Source: Hyphomicrobiaceae bacterium
GTDB taxonomy: Bacteria; Pseudomonadota; Alphaproteobacteria; Rhizobiales; HXMU1428-3
Assembly: GCA_028285025.1 (NCBI GenBank)
Contig: JANQQH010000289.1
Location: 1 to 8,023 of the forward strand
Length of the DNA stretch: 8,023 nucleotides
Direction of reading: 5' to 3'
The translations under genes were made by a program, and so were the position numbers. Below the pieces are notes generated by a model. It was not told the DNA's origin and did not search any database. It was given only the letters and a program-made list of their open reading frames with translations. This document shows positions 7,900-8,023 of this stretch, piece by piece (the stretch's first letter is position 1; every line of letters starts with the position of its first letter).

Positions 7900-7914
7900 G
7901 AACATAAAAAGAAC
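7900..7914 (-). promoter_or_regulatory. LexA binding site (alphaproteobacterial SOS box)
   Basis: The plus strand reads GAAC-ATAAAAA-GAAC, that is GTTC-N7-GTTC on the coding strand of the polymerase. This is an exact match to the direct-repeat LexA box of Alphaproteobacteria. Its near edge is 33 bases upstream of the polymerase ATG, where it would overlap the promoter. Possible -10 elements on the minus strand are CATAAA (7891-7886) and TATAAC (7883-7878); neither has a convincing -35. I infer that LexA represses the polymerase/zinc-protein pair and that DNA damage relieves this. Confidence 0.85.
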
Positions 7915-8023
7915 ATAGTGGGAGAATAAGAGGAGGGCAAGAGGCATAATAAAAATTTTTAAAGACGTTTATTGTGCCGATTGACTAAAAAATCTAACGC
8001 GGGAGATGAAATACATTCGATAG
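7915..8023. other. Terminal stretch, no gene seen
   Basis: About 110 bases between the LexA box and the window edge. Bases 7919-7944 are purine-rich on the plus strand, and AAAAATTTTT (7951-7960) is a short palindrome. The minus strand has a few open codons at the very edge ending in TAG, which could be the tail of another gene, but this is too little to call. Confidence 0.3.

Overview
The window looks like chromosomal DNA from an alphaproteobacterium with moderate GC content. Three points support this. GatB and the pyruvate carboxylase read like alphaproteobacterial proteins; the carboxylase resembles the Rhizobium etli type as I remember it. The Y-family polymerase gene is preceded by a GAAC-N7-GAAC direct repeat, which is the LexA box form typical of Alphaproteobacteria. 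I cannot name a genus.

Layout: positions 1-176 hold a near-perfect fold-back in which the first ~70 bases are the reverse complement of bases 107-176. This looks like an amplification or assembly chimera at a contig end. It removes the 5' end of gatB and replaces it with antisense sequence. gatB (tRNA amidotransferase subunit B) is otherwise intact to its stop at 1405. A doubtful small ORF (1434-1670) and an overlapping out-of-frame coding-like stretch follow, then about 470 bp of AT-rich DNA without genes. A complete, stand-alone pyruvate carboxylase gene (2245-5730) comes next and ends in a strong hairpin terminator. From about 5831 to 6367 I find no convincing gene, only a short coding-like relic and a cluster of small hairpins.

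The right part, on the minus strand, is a two-gene unit. A catalytically complete Y-family translesion DNA polymerase (ImpB/MucB/SamB-type) with a beta-clamp motif is followed by a small four-cysteine, zinc-ribbon-like protein. Its start codon overlaps the polymerase stop (TAATG). A perfect alphaproteobacterial LexA site lies 33 bp upstream of the polymerase start, so the pair is probably an SOS-induced operon.

The genes belong to three unrelated functions: translation accuracy (gatB), anaplerotic carbon metabolism (pyc) and SOS-controlled damage tolerance (polymerase plus zinc protein). The least characterised part is the polymerase/zinc-protein pair. I see no CRISPR array, tRNA, rRNA or intact insertion sequence.
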